Part shown: positions 1 to 9,290 of the stretch, piece by piece | Position numbering within the stretch: the stretch's first letter is position 1 | Layout of the letters: each line of letters opens with the position of its first letter | Source: Bacteroides sp. 214 | GTDB taxonomy: Bacteria > Bacteroidota > Bacteroidia > Bacteroidales > Bacteroidaceae | DNA length: 64,000 bases | Assembly: GCF_010501015.1 (NCBI RefSeq) | Contig: NZ_QVML01000011.1 | Coordinates: 1 to 64,000, forward strand | Direction: 5' to 3' | The notes under the pieces: generated by a model | Seen by the model: the letters and a program-made list of their open reading frames with translations, nothing else | What the model was told of the DNA's origin: nothing | The model's database searches: none | Made by a program: the position numbers and the translations under genes

Positions 1-97
1 ACTTAAAAGTTTCACTGTAGCGATGTTGTACGGTTTTATGCATAAATAAGAAAATATTATGCAGCAAAAAGGTGACAACCAAATCCCGTATAAGACA
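1..97 (-). mobile_element. Possible end of an IS3-like insertion sequence running off the left edge
   Basis: Reading leftward from an ATG at 43-41, the minus strand is open to the window edge and encodes MHKTVQHRYSETFK, which resembles the first residues of IS3-family OrfA transposases (a short basic leader followed by a YSxxFK motif). Upstream on the same strand, TGTCTTATACGGG begins near 97 and could be the element tip, since IS3-family ends start with TG. Only 14 codons are visible, so this is inference from a short match. Alternatively the left edge holds an unrelated small gene start. Confidence 0.3.
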
Positions 98-206
98 CAA
101 AGAGTTAACATTGCAGTGTCTCTTACGTCAAATAAAGGTATCTCAGCAGCAATCCCATACTATATTAAATTAAAAAATGCTATTTAATAGCTTTCTTAGA
201 ATAATA

Positions 207-240
207 TTTGCCGGTATTCGAGAAAGAATACATAACTTTG
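207..240 (+). promoter_or_regulatory. metK promoter
   Basis: TTTG at 207-210 and TAACTTTG at 233-240 match the Bacteroidetes -33 and -7 boxes with a 22-nt gap. Transcription would begin near 247, leaving a leader of about 130 nt ahead of metK. Confidence 0.7.
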
Positions 241-244
241 CAGC

Positions 245-332
245 ATCTAATTGTGGAGAGATTTGAGTAGCTTGCAACCACAGAAAAAAATGCTAAAACA
301 ACATTCCTTTCTGTACTCCTGTATTCTACTCA
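245..332 (+). promoter_or_regulatory. SAM-I-clan riboswitch candidate in the metK leader
   Basis: The leader has the order of conserved pieces expected in SAM-I/SAM-IV type aptamers: GTGG (253-256) pairing with CCAC (278-281), a GATTTGA segment, GCTTGCAACC (270-279), and TGCTAAAAC (291-299) in place of the usual GCTAAnnC. It sits directly upstream of S-adenosylmethionine synthetase, the classic target. TGAGTAG (264-270) is perfectly complementary to CTACTCA (326-332), a possible switching arm in the expression platform. P1 is not obvious by eye, so class assignment is tentative. Confidence 0.65.
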
Positions 333-374
333 TATAAGTCCCCACTGCATTTTAACTTAACGATTAAATTCTTT

Positions 375-1667
375 ATGAGTTATTTATTCACATCCGAATC
401 GGTGTCTGAAGGACACCCCGACAAAGTGGCCGATCAAATATCGGACGCTGTACTGGACGAATTGTTGGCTTACGACCCCAATTCTAAAGTAGCCTGCGAA
501 ACCCTGGTAACTACCGGACAGGTAGTACTGGCTGGAGAAGTGAAATCAGAAGCTTATGTAGACCTGCAAGAGGTAGCTAGGCAAGTTATCAAACGAATTG
601 GCTATACCAAAGGCGAGTATATGTTCGAGGGAAACTCGTGTGGCGTATTCTCGGCCATACATGAGCAAAGCGCGGACATTAACCGCGGTGTGGAACGCAA
701 AGACCCGATGGAACAAGGAGCGGGCGACCAAGGTATGATGTTTGGTTATGCCACCAACGAAACGGAGAATTATATGCCGCTTTCGTTAGACCTCTCACAC
801 CGCATCCTCCAAGTACTAGCCGAGATTCGACGCGAAGGAAAAGAGATGACCTATCTACGTCCCGACGCAAAAAGTCAGGTTACCATTGAGTACGATAACA
901 ATGGCACACCCGTTCGTATAGATACCATTGTTGTTTCTACACAACACGATGACTTTATACAACCTGCCAATAACACTCCCGAAGCGCAAGAAAAAGCCGA
1001 CAGCGATATGCTTGCCATCATTCGGAAAGATGTTATTGAAATACTTATGCCACGCGTCATTGCAGGTATCAGCCATCCAGAAGTACTGAAACTCTTTGGA
1101 ACGGACATCATCTACCACGTAAATCCTACGGGTAAGTTCGTAATTGGTGGTCCGCATGGAGATACCGGACTTACCGGAAGGAAAATCATTGTAGACACTT
1201 ATGGCGGCAAAGGCGCACACGGCGGCGGTGCTTTCTCGGGCAAAGACCCTAGTAAAGTAGACCGTAGCGCAGCATATGCTACACGCCATATTGCCAAGAA
1301 CTTAGTAGCTGCAGGAGTAGCCGACGAGATATTGGTACAAGTATCGTACGCCATTGGTGTAGCCACACCTATCAATATCTACGTAAATACCTTCGGCAAA
1401 AGCCATGTGGCAATGAATGACGAAGAGATTGCCGGAAAGATTGAAGAACTGTTTGACTTGCGCCCCAAAGCCATTGAAGACAGACTGAAGTTACGTATGC
1501 CTATTTACAGCGAAACAGCTGCCTATGGACATATGGGACGTAAACCGGAAACGGTTACCAAACGATTCCACTCCCGTTATCAACCCGACAAAGTAATGGA
1601 GGTAGAACTCTTTACGTGGGAAAAGCTGGATTATGTAGATAAAGTAAAAGCTACATTCGGATTGTAA
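375..1667 (+). CDS. metK: S-adenosylmethionine synthetase
   Basis: Makes S-adenosylmethionine from methionine and ATP in the cytoplasm, releasing phosphate and pyrophosphate. The 430-residue protein carries the family signatures GHPDK (13-17, with His14 and Asp16 at the active site), [13 protein letters not shown] in the first third, and [13 protein letters not shown] followed by [16 protein letters not shown] around residues 258-300. Bacteroidetes MetK is longer than the roughly 385-residue enterobacterial form, so 430 is normal. It is monocistronic: own promoter and riboswitch-like leader upstream, terminator at 1696-1733 downstream. Confidence 0.98.
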   Translation: MSYLFTSESVSEGHPDKVADQISDAVLDELLAYDPNSKVACETLVTTGQVVLAGEVKSEAYVDLQEVARQVIKRIGYTKGEYMFEGNSCGVFSAIHEQSADINRGVERKDPMEQGAGDQGMMFGYATNETENYMPLSLDLSHRILQVLAEIRREGKEMTYLRPDAKSQVTIEYDNNGTPVRIDTIVVSTQHDDFIQPANNTPEAQEKADSDMLAIIRKDVIEILMPRVIAGISHPEVLKLFGTDIIYHVNPTGKFVIGGPHGDTGLTGRKIIVDTYGGKGAHGGGAFSGKDPSKVDRSAAYATRHIAKNLVAAGVADEILVQVSYAIGVATPINIYVNTFGKSHVAMNDEEIAGKIEELFDLRPKAIEDRLKLRMPIYSETAAYGHMGRKPETVTKRFHSRYQPDKVMEVELFTWEKLDYVDKVKATFGL

Positions 1668-1695
1668 TCAGCATAGCTTTACAGCTATTTATAAT

Positions 1696-1737
1696 AAGAG
1701 GGCTGCATCGGTAATTACGACTGCAGCCCTCTTCCTT
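1696..1737. terminator. Bidirectional terminator between metK and the DUF6377 gene
   Basis: A perfect 12-bp stem, AAGAGGGCTGCA (1696-1707) against TGCAGCCCTCTT (1722-1733), with a 14-nt loop. It lies between two converging genes and is flanked by T/A-rich sequence on both sides. Confidence 0.8.
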
Positions 1738-1750
1738 TAAGTGCGAGTTC

Positions 1751-3400
1751 TTACATGATTTTCATCACATCGTTCTCGAACGAATCACGGTCGATGGCTT
1801 TATTACGCATTTTGGTTCGACAGTTATAGATAGTAGAAGCGGAGTGACGTAAAAATTCCGCCATGCATCCACTATCCGAAATACCCAAACGCAGCAAAGC
1901 ATAGACTCTGAGTTCGGTCGTTAGCCTTTCATCCGGTTTTAAGTGTATCTGCTCTTCCGGATAAAGCAGTTCATTGAATTTCTCCACAAAATGAGGATAA
2001 AGATGTAAAAAAGAGCTATCGAATGTTTTGTAGAAATTATCCAGCTCACCCTCAATAAAATTCTTGGATTTCAACTCTTTGTACAGATCTTCGACCTTAC
2101 GTGTTGCCGCTATCTGATTGAGTTGCCGGCGGTAGTTCTCCATCTTGGTCAGATACTCGGAACAGAGATTAAGAAAGCGGGTTATGTATTCTTCTTTTAT
2201 CCTGTTAGTATCCGACAGCGTAAGGTTAAGCGCCAATTGCTTGTTGTGCGAACGCTTTAATGATTCATTGAGTACCTGCAGCTCGTTATTCAGTTTCTGC
2301 TGCTCCTCGTTCATTTCGTGTAAGCGGGCATTAATTTCATGCTGCCTCCTGCGCGATGCACGTAGCTTTTTCACTTGCGTGTACACGTAAATCAAACTCA
2401 AAAACAATAATACAGAAAGCAAAGTGATAAATCCCAGGAAATTCCTTATTTGCTTTTGATGCCGCTCTTCTTTGGCGCTATAAGCAGCATCTATCAACGG
2501 AAGGAAACGTGAGATTTCAATTGTGCGCAACTTAGCATTGCAAAAAACAGCATCATCAACACATTGGTGTATATAGCGATAAGCCCTATCAATATCGCCC
2601 TCTTCGTAAAGCAAATAAGCTAAATCGTGCAGCGAAATGTATTCTTTAACCGCATTCCGTATATCGGCTATAGCCGAAAGAATAAGATATTTCTTCTCGT
2701 ACTGCCGATTGTTTTGCTTATTATAAATCTGCGAAAGGAGGTGATAATGAATAGCCGAAGCACGATCATTTTCGGGAATCTGTTCTTCCATAATGGCAAT
2801 AGCAGAGTTGTAGTCTCCCTTTTCTACCAACCGGTCGGCAAGCAACATTCCATCCTGATGATATACAAGAATCGTGTCGCGCCAATTACTGCGCAATTGA
2901 TTATAATTAGCCGCAATCTTCTCATTCAAGGCAAACCGCGCCAAATGCTCATAAAGCGTCATGGATAAATAGCTGTATTGTATTTTTCTCGCTTCCTCCA
3001 TTTTAGCAGGATCCATGCGCTCCAATATTTTGATAGCTTCCGAGTAAAGTCCCGAAAAAGTATAAAGATAACCCTGATGTATATATGCGTTAATGAGTTG
3101 GGCGGAGTCACCCATCTGAATAGCTAGGTCAATACTTTTGGTAATATAAGTAAAAGCGGAGTCCAGAATAAAAGGCTGGTATTCATCGAACAGTTGAATA
3201 TAGAAGTTAAAGCGATCCGCATCGGACAAATCGTCAACTAACATTCCTTTCAAACTATCAATTCGATTTTGTTTGATGTGCAGAAACTCGTGCTGTTGCG
3301 TCAATGCCTCATCAAGTTCTTTATAGATATTCTTATCCGAAGCAATAGCAAATGATGCGGAAGCGCAAATAAGAAAAAGGAAAAAGAGAAACTTGTTCAT
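1751..3400 (-). CDS. DUF6377-type membrane TPR transcriptional regulator
   Basis: A 549-residue one-component regulator of a type common in Bacteroidetes. It has a signal peptide (about 1-20), a periplasmic helical region with TPR-like repeats (about 30-315), one transmembrane segment (IRNFLGFITLLSVLLFLSLI, about 320-340), a cytoplasmic coiled coil (about 345-400), and a C-terminal HTH of the LuxR kind (SASTIYNCRTKMRNKA near 520-535). The design suggests it senses an envelope signal and acts on DNA while membrane-bound. Target unknown; neither neighbour looks co-regulated. The family assignment is from architecture and residues, not a search. Confidence 0.8.
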   Translation of the reverse strand: MNKFLFFLFLICASASFAIASDKNIYKELDEALTQQHEFLHIKQNRIDSLKGMLVDDLSDADRFNFYIQLFDEYQPFILDSAFTYITKSIDLAIQMGDSAQLINAYIHQGYLYTFSGLYSEAIKILERMDPAKMEEARKIQYSYLSMTLYEHLARFALNEKIAANYNQLRSNWRDTILVYHQDGMLLADRLVEKGDYNSAIAIMEEQIPENDRASAIHYHLLSQIYNKQNNRQYEKKYLILSAIADIRNAVKEYISLHDLAYLLYEEGDIDRAYRYIHQCVDDAVFCNAKLRTIEISRFLPLIDAAYSAKEERHQKQIRNFLGFITLLSVLLFLSLIYVYTQVKKLRASRRRQHEINARLHEMNEEQQKLNNELQVLNESLKRSHNKQLALNLTLSDTNRIKEEYITRFLNLCSEYLTKMENYRRQLNQIAATRKVEDLYKELKSKNFIEGELDNFYKTFDSSFLHLYPHFVEKFNELLYPEEQIHLKPDERLTTELRVYALLRLGISDSGCMAEFLRHSASTIYNCRTKMRNKAIDRDSFENDVMKIM

Positions 3401-3457
3401 ACGTGTTGCCTACTGTTTTATTATATTCAAGGTTAATAGTTCAACGTGTTACTTAAA

Positions 3458-3465
3458 CAAATATA
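3458..3465 (-). promoter_or_regulatory. -7 box of the DUF6377 gene
   Basis: On the minus strand TATATTTG matches TAnnTTTG, about 60 nt upstream of the start. A clear TTTG -33 box is not seen. Confidence 0.5.
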
Positions 3466-3510
3466 CGGTTTTTTTGCAGAAGACGACATGTAGCAGTAAG
3501 TTTGAACAAA

Positions 3511-3548
3511 AAAAAGAGAGATATCTAACGATACTCTCTCTCTTTTTG
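3511..3548 (-). terminator. rpsO terminator
   Basis: On the minus strand a GAGAGAG-TATC / GATA-TCTCTC hairpin with a four-base loop is followed by a run of eight T. It ends the rpsO transcript and separates it from the DUF6377 promoter. Confidence 0.75.
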
Positions 3549-3567
3549 TCTTTTCAAAAGCAATTGC

Positions 3568-3837
3568 TTACTTTCTCAAACCAAGCGCTTTAACGATGGC
3601 GCGATATCTTGCGATATCTCTGTCTTTCAGGTAATTTAATTGTCTACGACGCTTACCTACCAACATTGTTAGAGCTCTTTCTGTACTATAATCCTTTCTG
3701 TTGAGCTTAAGATGCTCAGTCAGGTGAGAAATACGGTATGAAAACAATGCTATCTGCGCTTCTGGTGAGCCAGTATCAGTGTTAGACTTTCCGTACTTTT
3801 CAAAGATTTCTTGCTTTTTAGCTACATCTAAATACAT
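3568..3837 (-). CDS. rpsO: 30S ribosomal protein S15
   Basis: Primary 16S rRNA-binding protein of the small-subunit platform. At 89 residues it is exactly family length, and it has the conserved TGSPEAQIALFSYRI and LTEHLKLNRKDYSTERAL segments and the MLVGKRRRQLNYL RNA-binding helix. It is transcribed alone, divergently from typA, an arrangement usual in Bacteroidales. Confidence 0.98.
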   Translation of the reverse strand: MYLDVAKKQEIFEKYGKSNTDTGSPEAQIALFSYRISHLTEHLKLNRKDYSTERALTMLVGKRRRQLNYLKDRDIARYRAIVKALGLRK

Positions 3838-3877
3838 AATTCTTAGACTTTAATATAAAATAACTCTTTTGAGCGTG

Positions 3878-3885
3878 CAAAGATA
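3878..3885 (-). promoter_or_regulatory. rpsO -7 box
   Basis: TATCTTTG on the minus strand, about 40 nt upstream of the rpsO start, fits TAnnTTTG exactly. Confidence 0.65.
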
Positions 3886-3961
3886 GTGAATAAAATGAAT
3901 TCGAAAAGATAAAACTTGAAATTTATTGATTATCAAGAAAAAAAGTTCCATTATTAATCCG

Positions 3962-3969
3962 TAACTTTG
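3962..3969 (+). promoter_or_regulatory. typA -7 box
   Basis: TAACTTTG fits TAnnTTTG and lies 22 nt before the typA ATG, giving a very short leader. Confidence 0.6.
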
Positions 3970-3991
3970 CAAACTATTTAATAGGTATTAT

Positions 3992-5791
3992 ATGCAGAAT
4001 ATTAGAAACATTGCAATTATTGCCCATGTAGACCATGGGAAAACCACACTTGTTGACAAAATGTTATTAGCCGGACACCTCTTCCGCGATAGTCAATCAA
4101 ATGGCGAACTAATTCTTGACAACAACGACCTAGAACGTGAAAGAGGGATTACCATTCTTTCTAAAAATGTATCCATCAATTATAAAGAGACTAAAATCAA
4201 TATTATTGATACACCGGGACACAGCGATTTTGGTGGCGAAGTGGAACGTGTGTTGAATATGGCCGACGGCTGTTTACTACTTGTTGACGCCTTTGAAGGA
4301 CCAATGCCACAAACCCGCTTCGTATTACAAAAAGCATTAGAAATCGGGTTGAAACCAATTGTCGTTATTAATAAGGTAGACAAGCCAAATTGCCGTCCGG
4401 ACGAAGTACACGAAATGGTCTTCGACCTCATGTTCAGCTTAGATGCTACCGAAGAACAATTGGACTTCCCAACCATCTATGGCTCGGCCAAGAACGGTTG
4501 GATGAGCACGGACTGGAAACAACCTACAGAAAACATCACACCACTACTTGATTGTATCCTTGATAATATACCCGCACCCGAAATACTGGAAGGAACTCCA
4601 CAGATGTTAATCACATCGTTGGATTATTCTTCGTACACCGGGCGTATTGCCGTAGGTCGTGTACATCGCGGCACACTAAAAGAAGGCATGAACGTAACAC
4701 TTGCCAAGCGAGACGGCGTTTTGAAAAAGGTAAAAATCAAGGAAGTGCACCTTTTCGAAGGGCTAGGGCATGTAAAGAGCGCCGAAGCTTCTTCGGGAGA
4801 TATCTGTGCACTGATTGGCATCGAAGGTTTTGAAATTGGCGATACCATTTGCGATTACGAGAATCCCGAGCCACTACCAACTATAGCGATCGACGAACCG
4901 ACCATGAGTATGTTATTCGCAATCAACGACTCTCCTTTCTTTGGAAAAGATGGCAAGTATGTTACTTCCCGCCACATCCACGATCGCCTGATGAAGGAGT
5001 TGGATAAGAACTTAGCACTCCGTGTAACGAAAAACGAGATTGACGACAAATGGTTAGTGTACGGACGTGGCGTGCTTCACTTGTCGGTACTTATCGAAAC
5101 GATGCGTCGCGAAGGCTACGAGTTACAAGTTGGGCAACCACAAGTAATCTACAAAACTATTGATGGTGAAAAATGCGAACCCATTGAAGAGCTTACCGTT
5201 AATGTTCCGGAAGAATACTCCAGCAAACTTATTGATATGATTACCCGCCGCAAAGGTGAAATGTTAATGATGGAAAGCAACGGAGAACGTGTGAATATGG
5301 AATTCAATATCCCCTCACGCGGTATCATTGGTTTGCGTACTAACGTTTTGACAGCCTCAGCGGGTGAAGCTATTATGGCTCATCGCTTCAAAGAATACCA
5401 ACCATATAAAGGCGAAATCGAACGTCGCACAAATGGTTCTATCATCGCAATGGAGTCAGGAACGGCTTTTGCATATGCTCTTGACAAGTTGCAAGATCGT
5501 GGACGTTTCTTTGTTTTCCCACAAGAAGATGTGTATGCCGGACAAGTTGTAGGCGAGAACTCACACGACACGGACTTGGTGGTAAATGTAACTAAGTCAA
5601 AGAAATTGACCAATATGCGCGCATCAGGTGCCGATGACAAAGCACGTATCATCCCTCCGGTGCAATTCTCGCTCGAAGAAGCGTTGGAGTACATCAAAGC
5701 CGATGAATATGTAGAGGTAACCCCTAAACATATGCGTATGCGTAAAATAATTTTAGACGAGAACGAGCGTAAACGCGCAAACAAGAATTAA
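3992..5791 (+). CDS. typA: Ribosome-associated translational GTPase TypA/BipA
   Basis: A 599-residue translation GTPase that binds the 70S ribosome at the EF-G site and supports ribosome assembly and stress adaptation. GTPase motifs are intact: G1 AHVDHGKTT (11-19), G2 RERGITI, G3 [12 protein letters not shown]4 NKVD. Domain II, the EF-G-like domain V and the BipA-specific C-terminal domain (TPKHMRMRK near the end) follow. It is first in a probable operon with the LOG protein, DUF4271 and hemD. Confidence 0.97.
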   Translation: MQNIRNIAIIAHVDHGKTTLVDKMLLAGHLFRDSQSNGELILDNNDLERERGITILSKNVSINYKETKINIIDTPGHSDFGGEVERVLNMADGCLLLVDAFEGPMPQTRFVLQKALEIGLKPIVVINKVDKPNCRPDEVHEMVFDLMFSLDATEEQLDFPTIYGSAKNGWMSTDWKQPTENITPLLDCILDNIPAPEILEGTPQMLITSLDYSSYTGRIAVGRVHRGTLKEGMNVTLAKRDGVLKKVKIKEVHLFEGLGHVKSAEASSGDICALIGIEGFEIGDTICDYENPEPLPTIAIDEPTMSMLFAINDSPFFGKDGKYVTSRHIHDRLMKELDKNLALRVTKNEIDDKWLVYGRGVLHLSVLIETMRREGYELQVGQPQVIYKTIDGEKCEPIEELTVNVPEEYSSKLIDMITRRKGEMLMMESNGERVNMEFNIPSRGIIGLRTNVLTASAGEAIMAHRFKEYQPYKGEIERRTNGSIIAMESGTAFAYALDKLQDRGRFFVFPQEDVYAGQVVGENSHDTDLVVNVTKSKKLTNMRASGADDKARIIPPVQFSLEEALEYIKADEYVEVTPKHMRMRKIILDENERKRANKN

Positions 5792-5804
5792 GAACAGAAA
5801 ACGC

Positions 5805-6401
5805 ATGGAACAGAGAAACAACATATCCGCCGTGTGCGTATATTGTGCATCCAGTACAAAAATTGACCAAAACTACTTTGAAGTAGCCGAGAAGCTCGGC
5901 TACCTATTGGCAACTCATAACATCCGCTTAATAAACGGAGCTGGTGGTATTGGACTAATGCGTTCTGTTTCGGATGGAGCTTTAGCAGGCGGCGGAGAGG
6001 TTACGGGCGTTATTCCTCGCTTTATGATAGAACAAGGTTGGCATCACACTGGGCTAACCACGCTCATTGAGGTAGAAACCATGCACGAACGCAAACAAAC
6101 GATGGCGAACTTAAGTAATGCCACTATTGCTTTGCCGGGAGGATGCGGAACACTCGAAGAGTTGCTCGAAGTCATTACATGGAAACAGTTGGGACTTTAT
6201 TTGAACCCCATTATTATATTAAACATCAATGGCTTTTTCGACCCGTTACTCGACATGTTGAATAAAGCTATCAGCGAAAACTTTATGCGCCTCGAGCATG
6301 GGGATATTTGGAAAGTAGCAACTACCCCCGAAGAAGCCATTGAATTAATTTATAATACCCCTATCTGGGATAGCTCTATCCGTAAATTCGCAGCTATATG
6401 A
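5805..6401 (+). CDS. LOG family protein (cytokinin riboside 5'-monophosphate phosphoribohydrolase-like)
   Basis: A 198-residue Rossmann-like enzyme of the TIGR00730 family. The diagnostic PGGCGTLEE motif is at about 110-118, and MHERK, which contributes the catalytic Arg, at about 93-97. Family members hydrolyse nucleoside 5'-monophosphates to base and ribose 5-phosphate; the physiological substrate in Bacteroidetes is not established. It starts 13 nt after typA and its stop overlaps the next start (ATGA), so it is co-transcribed and probably translationally coupled. Confidence 0.92.
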   Translation: MEQRNNISAVCVYCASSTKIDQNYFEVAEKLGYLLATHNIRLINGAGGIGLMRSVSDGALAGGGEVTGVIPRFMIEQGWHHTGLTTLIEVETMHERKQTMANLSNATIALPGGCGTLEELLEVITWKQLGLYLNPIIILNINGFFDPLLDMLNKAISENFMRLEHGDIWKVATTPEEAIELIYNTPIWDSSIRKFAAI

Positions 6402-7123
6402 CGTTCTCAGAAGGCATAGTATCAACAGCCAAACTAACATCCATCTCCTACTCTTTGAGAAACGATGATGTTATTGCTGCTATCTTACTTGCATGCCTTC
6501 TGTTGTCTGTTTTCATATTAGCCCGCTACAGAAAGCTGTTAGAGCTACTTGGACAAAATTTTATTCTGCATAAAAACAGGTCGAGTCTATTCATATCGGT
6601 TACTTCTGCCGATATGCGTTTTATGTTGTTGCTCGTATTACAAACGTGCTTATTATTAGGCATTTGCCTATTAACCTACTTTAAGGATTTAACCCCCGAA
6701 TTGACACAACACGTTTCTCCGCATTTGTTGCTCACATTATATTGCTGCATTTGCGTTGTGTATTTTATACTTAAATGGATTACATACTTATTCGTAGGGT
6801 GGGTTTTCTTAGATAAAACAACAGTTAGACTATGGATAGAGTCCTACTTCACAATCATTTATTTTGTCGGATTCGTGCTTTTCCCATTGACTCTATTTTC
6901 TGTTTATTTCAATTTAAGTACCAATTTATTATTTATTTCGGGGATAGTTATACTCATTGTTGTTAAAATATTGATTTTTTATAAAAGCATTAAGTTTTTT
7001 TTCGGGCAAGCAAGTTCGCTTGTCGCTTTAATTCTGTATCTTTGTGCCCTCGAAATCATACCCATTTTTATGGTTTTCAAAGGAATAATTTTTGCTAACA
7101 ATTTGTTGCTTATAAAAATTTAG
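6398..7123 (+). CDS. DUF4271 integral membrane protein
   Basis: A 241-residue protein with about six or seven hydrophobic segments (for example around 27-43, 75-95, 108-130, 150-170, 175-195 and 205-235) and a basic loop after the first. It matches the size and position (directly before hemD) of the Bacteroidetes DUF4271 family, whose function is unknown. The start overlaps the LOG stop by four bases. Position beside hemD gives only weak evidence for a heme link. Confidence 0.85.
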   Translation: MTFSEGIVSTAKLTSISYSLRNDDVIAAILLACLLLSVFILARYRKLLELLGQNFILHKNRSSLFISVTSADMRFMLLLVLQTCLLLGICLLTYFKDLTPELTQHVSPHLLLTLYCCICVVYFILKWITYLFVGWVFLDKTTVRLWIESYFTIIYFVGFVLFPLTLFSVYFNLSTNLLFISGIVILIVVKILIFYKSIKFFFGQASSLVALILYLCALEIIPIFMVFKGIIFANNLLLIKI

Positions 7124-7127
7124 AAAG

Positions 7128-7880
7128 TTGAAAATTAGAAAAGTTTTAGTATCACAGCCTCAACCTGAAACAGGCAAGTCTCCTTATTTTGATATTGCCG
7201 AGAAACATGGAGTAAAAATCAACTTCCGTCCGTTTATTAAAGTAGAACGGCTTTCGGCTAAGGAGTTTAGGTTGCAAAAAATATCTATCCTGGATTATAC
7301 CGCGGTAGTGTTTACATCTCGTCATGCTATTGACCACTTCTTCAATCTATGTACAGAGTTACGTGTTACCATTCCAGAAACAATGAAGTATTTCTGTATA
7401 ACCGAACAAGTTGCTCTTTATATTCAAAAGTACGTTCAATACAGAAAGCGTAAAGTTTTCTTCGGGCAATCGGGAAAAATAGACGACCTGTCTACATCTA
7501 TTACAAAACACAACTCCGAGAAGTTTTTTGTTCCTGTATCGGATGTACACAACAATGACATCAAAAATTTGTTGGACAAGCTAAAAGTACAATACGTAGA
7601 AGGTGTTATGTATCGTACGGTAAGTAATGATTTCACTGCAGACGAAGAGTTTGATTATGATATGCTTATCTTCTTCAGCCCTTCGGGTATCAGTTCGCTC
7701 AAAAAGAACTTCCCCGATTTTGAACAGAAAGATATAAAGATTGGTACTTTTGGTTCTACTACAGCGCAAGCTGTGCGTGATGCCGGTTTACGTTTAGACC
7801 TCGAGGCTCCAACAGTTCAGGCGCCTTCGATGACTGCTGCTTTGGACCTGTTTATTAAGGAAACAAACAAAGGGAAATAA
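7128..7880 (+). CDS. hemD: Uroporphyrinogen-III synthase
   Basis: Cyclises hydroxymethylbilane to uroporphyrinogen III, the branch point for heme and cobalamin. The 250-residue product has the two-lobed fold pattern, with IKVERLSAKEFR and TAVVFTSRHAIDHF in lobe one and DYDMLIFFSPSGISSLKKNF and GSTTAQAVRDAGL in lobe two. HemD sequences are very divergent, so this rests on these blocks and on context. The start is TTG: it gives the N-terminus MKIRKVLVSQP expected for the family, four bases after the DUF4271 stop. Confidence 0.9.
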   Translation: MKIRKVLVSQPQPETGKSPYFDIAEKHGVKINFRPFIKVERLSAKEFRLQKISILDYTAVVFTSRHAIDHFFNLCTELRVTIPETMKYFCITEQVALYIQKYVQYRKRKVFFGQSGKIDDLSTSITKHNSEKFFVPVSDVHNNDIKNLLDKLKVQYVEGVMYRTVSNDFTADEEFDYDMLIFFSPSGISSLKKNFPDFEQKDIKIGTFGSTTAQAVRDAGLRLDLEAPTVQAPSMTAALDLFIKETNKGK

Positions 7881-7908
7881 CGCCCAGAAGTCAAGAAACA
7901 ATAAATAT

Positions 7909-7947
7909 ACGGTTAGTAGTTGGCAAAAGTTGATTACTAACCGTTTT
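7909..7947 (+). terminator. Terminator of the typA-hemD operon
   Basis: ACGGTTAGTA (7909-7918) pairs perfectly with TACTAACCGT (7935-7944), followed by a T run. It lies just upstream of rnpA and overlaps the longer reading frame of that gene. Confidence 0.8.
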
Positions 7948-7968
7948 TTATTTACTTTCGCTTTAGCT

Positions 7969-8361
7969 ATGAATGAAAGAAATACGCTTTGCAAATCCGA
8001 ACGCATCAACAGTAAGCTGCTGATTGAAGAACTCTTCTCGGGTAAATCAAAATCTTTTTCGATTTACCCTATTCGCACAGTCTTTATGCCTACCAACCAA
8101 AAAGAAGAATGCGCAGCAAGCATATTGGTAAGTGTCCCTAAGAAACGTTTTAAGCATGCAGTAAAGCGCAACCGCGTTAAACGACAAATAAAAGAAGCGT
8201 ACCGCAAGAACAAGCACGAACTATTAAACTCACTACAGGAAAAGCAAATAGGGCTAGCCATCGCTTTTATTTATTTATCCGACGAAATCATTTCATCCGA
8301 AGAGTTGGAAAACAAAATAATAACAACCTTGACACGTATCAACGAAAAGATTAGCGTATGA
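7969..8361 (+). CDS. rnpA: Ribonuclease P protein component
   Basis: Basic protein subunit of RNase P, which matures tRNA 5' ends. The 130-residue protein carries the signature RNR helix [15 protein letters not shown] longer frame opens at a TTG at 7930 but would begin inside the upstream terminator stem, so ATG 7969 ([12 protein letters not shown]) is chosen. A TTACTTTCG sequence just upstream could be a weak -7 box. The stop overlaps yidD by ATGA, the usual rnpA-yidD coupling. Confidence 0.93.
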   Translation: MNERNTLCKSERINSKLLIEELFSGKSKSFSIYPIRTVFMPTNQKEECAASILVSVPKKRFKHAVKRNRVKRQIKEAYRKNKHELLNSLQEKQIGLAIAFIYLSDEIISSEELENKIITTLTRINEKISV

Positions 8362-8579
8362 AACGGCTACTCTCTTATATATTATTAGCCCCAATCTATT
8401 TTTACCGGGCATGTATCTCCCCCATCACACCGGCGTCTTGCCGTTTTACCCCAACCTGTTCTCAATATGCTATTGAAGCAATTAAAAAACACGGGCCATT
8501 CAAGGGATTTTATTTAGCAGTCAGACGGATACTCCGTTGTCACCCATGGGGAGATTCGGGATACGACCCCGTACCTTAA
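8358..8579 (+). CDS. yidD: Membrane protein insertion efficiency factor YidD
   Basis: A 73-residue protein near the YidC insertase that helps membrane protein insertion. Its conserved core is fully present: [19 protein letters not shown], then [16 protein letters not shown] and the GYDPVP end. The amphipathic N-terminus is typical. ATG overlaps the rnpA stop. yidC is not next to it here, as expected in Bacteroidetes. Confidence 0.95.
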   Translation: MKRLLSYILLAPIYFYRACISPITPASCRFTPTCSQYAIEAIKKHGPFKGFYLAVRRILRCHPWGDSGYDPVP

Positions 8580-8588
8580 TAATTGGTT

Positions 8589-9215
8589 ATGAAGTTACTG
8601 GATATACATACACACAGCCTTCTTAACTCTCAGGAAGCCATTTTCAATTGCTCGCCAAGAGAATTTAGTCCACAACCGAATATGTATTATTCTGTAGGAT
8701 TACATCCGTGGTACTTACCGAGCTACCTTGAGGAAGATTGGATACTGCTAGCCGAATGTGCAAAACACCCACAGGTACTTGCCATAGGCGAAACCGGGTT
8801 AGATAAAATTCGCAGCATTTCACTGAAAGAGCAGCGAATATCCTTCGAACAACAAGCCACCCTTGCTGAGGAAACGAACAAACCCCTTATCATCCATGCA
8901 GTAAAGAGCTATAATGAAATAATCTGCTCAAAGAGAGATATTAAACCAACTGTACCATGGATTATTCATGGCTTTCGTGGTAAAAAAGAACTTGCCAAGC
9001 AACTAATAGAACATGGCTTTTATCTTTCATTTGGTGAGAAGTATCAACAAGAAGCCATGTTAGCCACTCCTCTTAACAAGCTCTTTCTCGAAACAGACGA
9101 AAGCAATATTGACATCCACACGTTATACCAACTCGCTGCTACAATTCACTCCATGCCGGTTAAAGTACTTGCAAAAGAGATTTTTCAAAACATTGACACT
9201 GTGTTTTTTAGCTAA
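8589..9215 (+). CDS. TatD family metal-dependent hydrolase
   Basis: A 208-residue TIM-barrel phosphoesterase of the TatD DNase family. Metal ligands are visible: DIHTHS at the N-terminus, IGETGLDK, LIIHAVKSYNE, IIHGFRG and LFLETDES. It is shorter than the roughly 260-residue E. coli enzyme, but the motifs remain, and short versions are common in this group. A TTG two codons upstream is open, but ATG at 8589 places the first motif correctly. It follows yidD closely, so likely the same transcript. Confidence 0.9.
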   Translation: MKLLDIHTHSLLNSQEAIFNCSPREFSPQPNMYYSVGLHPWYLPSYLEEDWILLAECAKHPQVLAIGETGLDKIRSISLKEQRISFEQQATLAEETNKPLIIHAVKSYNEIICSKRDIKPTVPWIIHGFRGKKELAKQLIEHGFYLSFGEKYQQEAMLATPLNKLFLETDESNIDIHTLYQLAATIHSMPVKVLAKEIFQNIDTVFFS

Positions 9216-9221
9216 GAAGAG

Positions 9222-9253
9222 TTTGTTTGTTCAAACCTTTAGTCGTACTTTTG
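9222..9253 (+). promoter_or_regulatory. tyrS promoter
   Basis: TTTG at 9222-9225 and TACTTTTG at 9246-9253, a 20-nt gap, match the Bacteroidetes consensus. Confidence 0.75.
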
Positions 9254-9290
9254 CGAAATCAATTTTATGTATAAATAATAGTATCATTTG

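Noticed and set aside
7930..7968. Longer rnpA start at TTG 7930
   Set aside because: It begins within the stem of the hemD terminator and adds residues not typical of the family.
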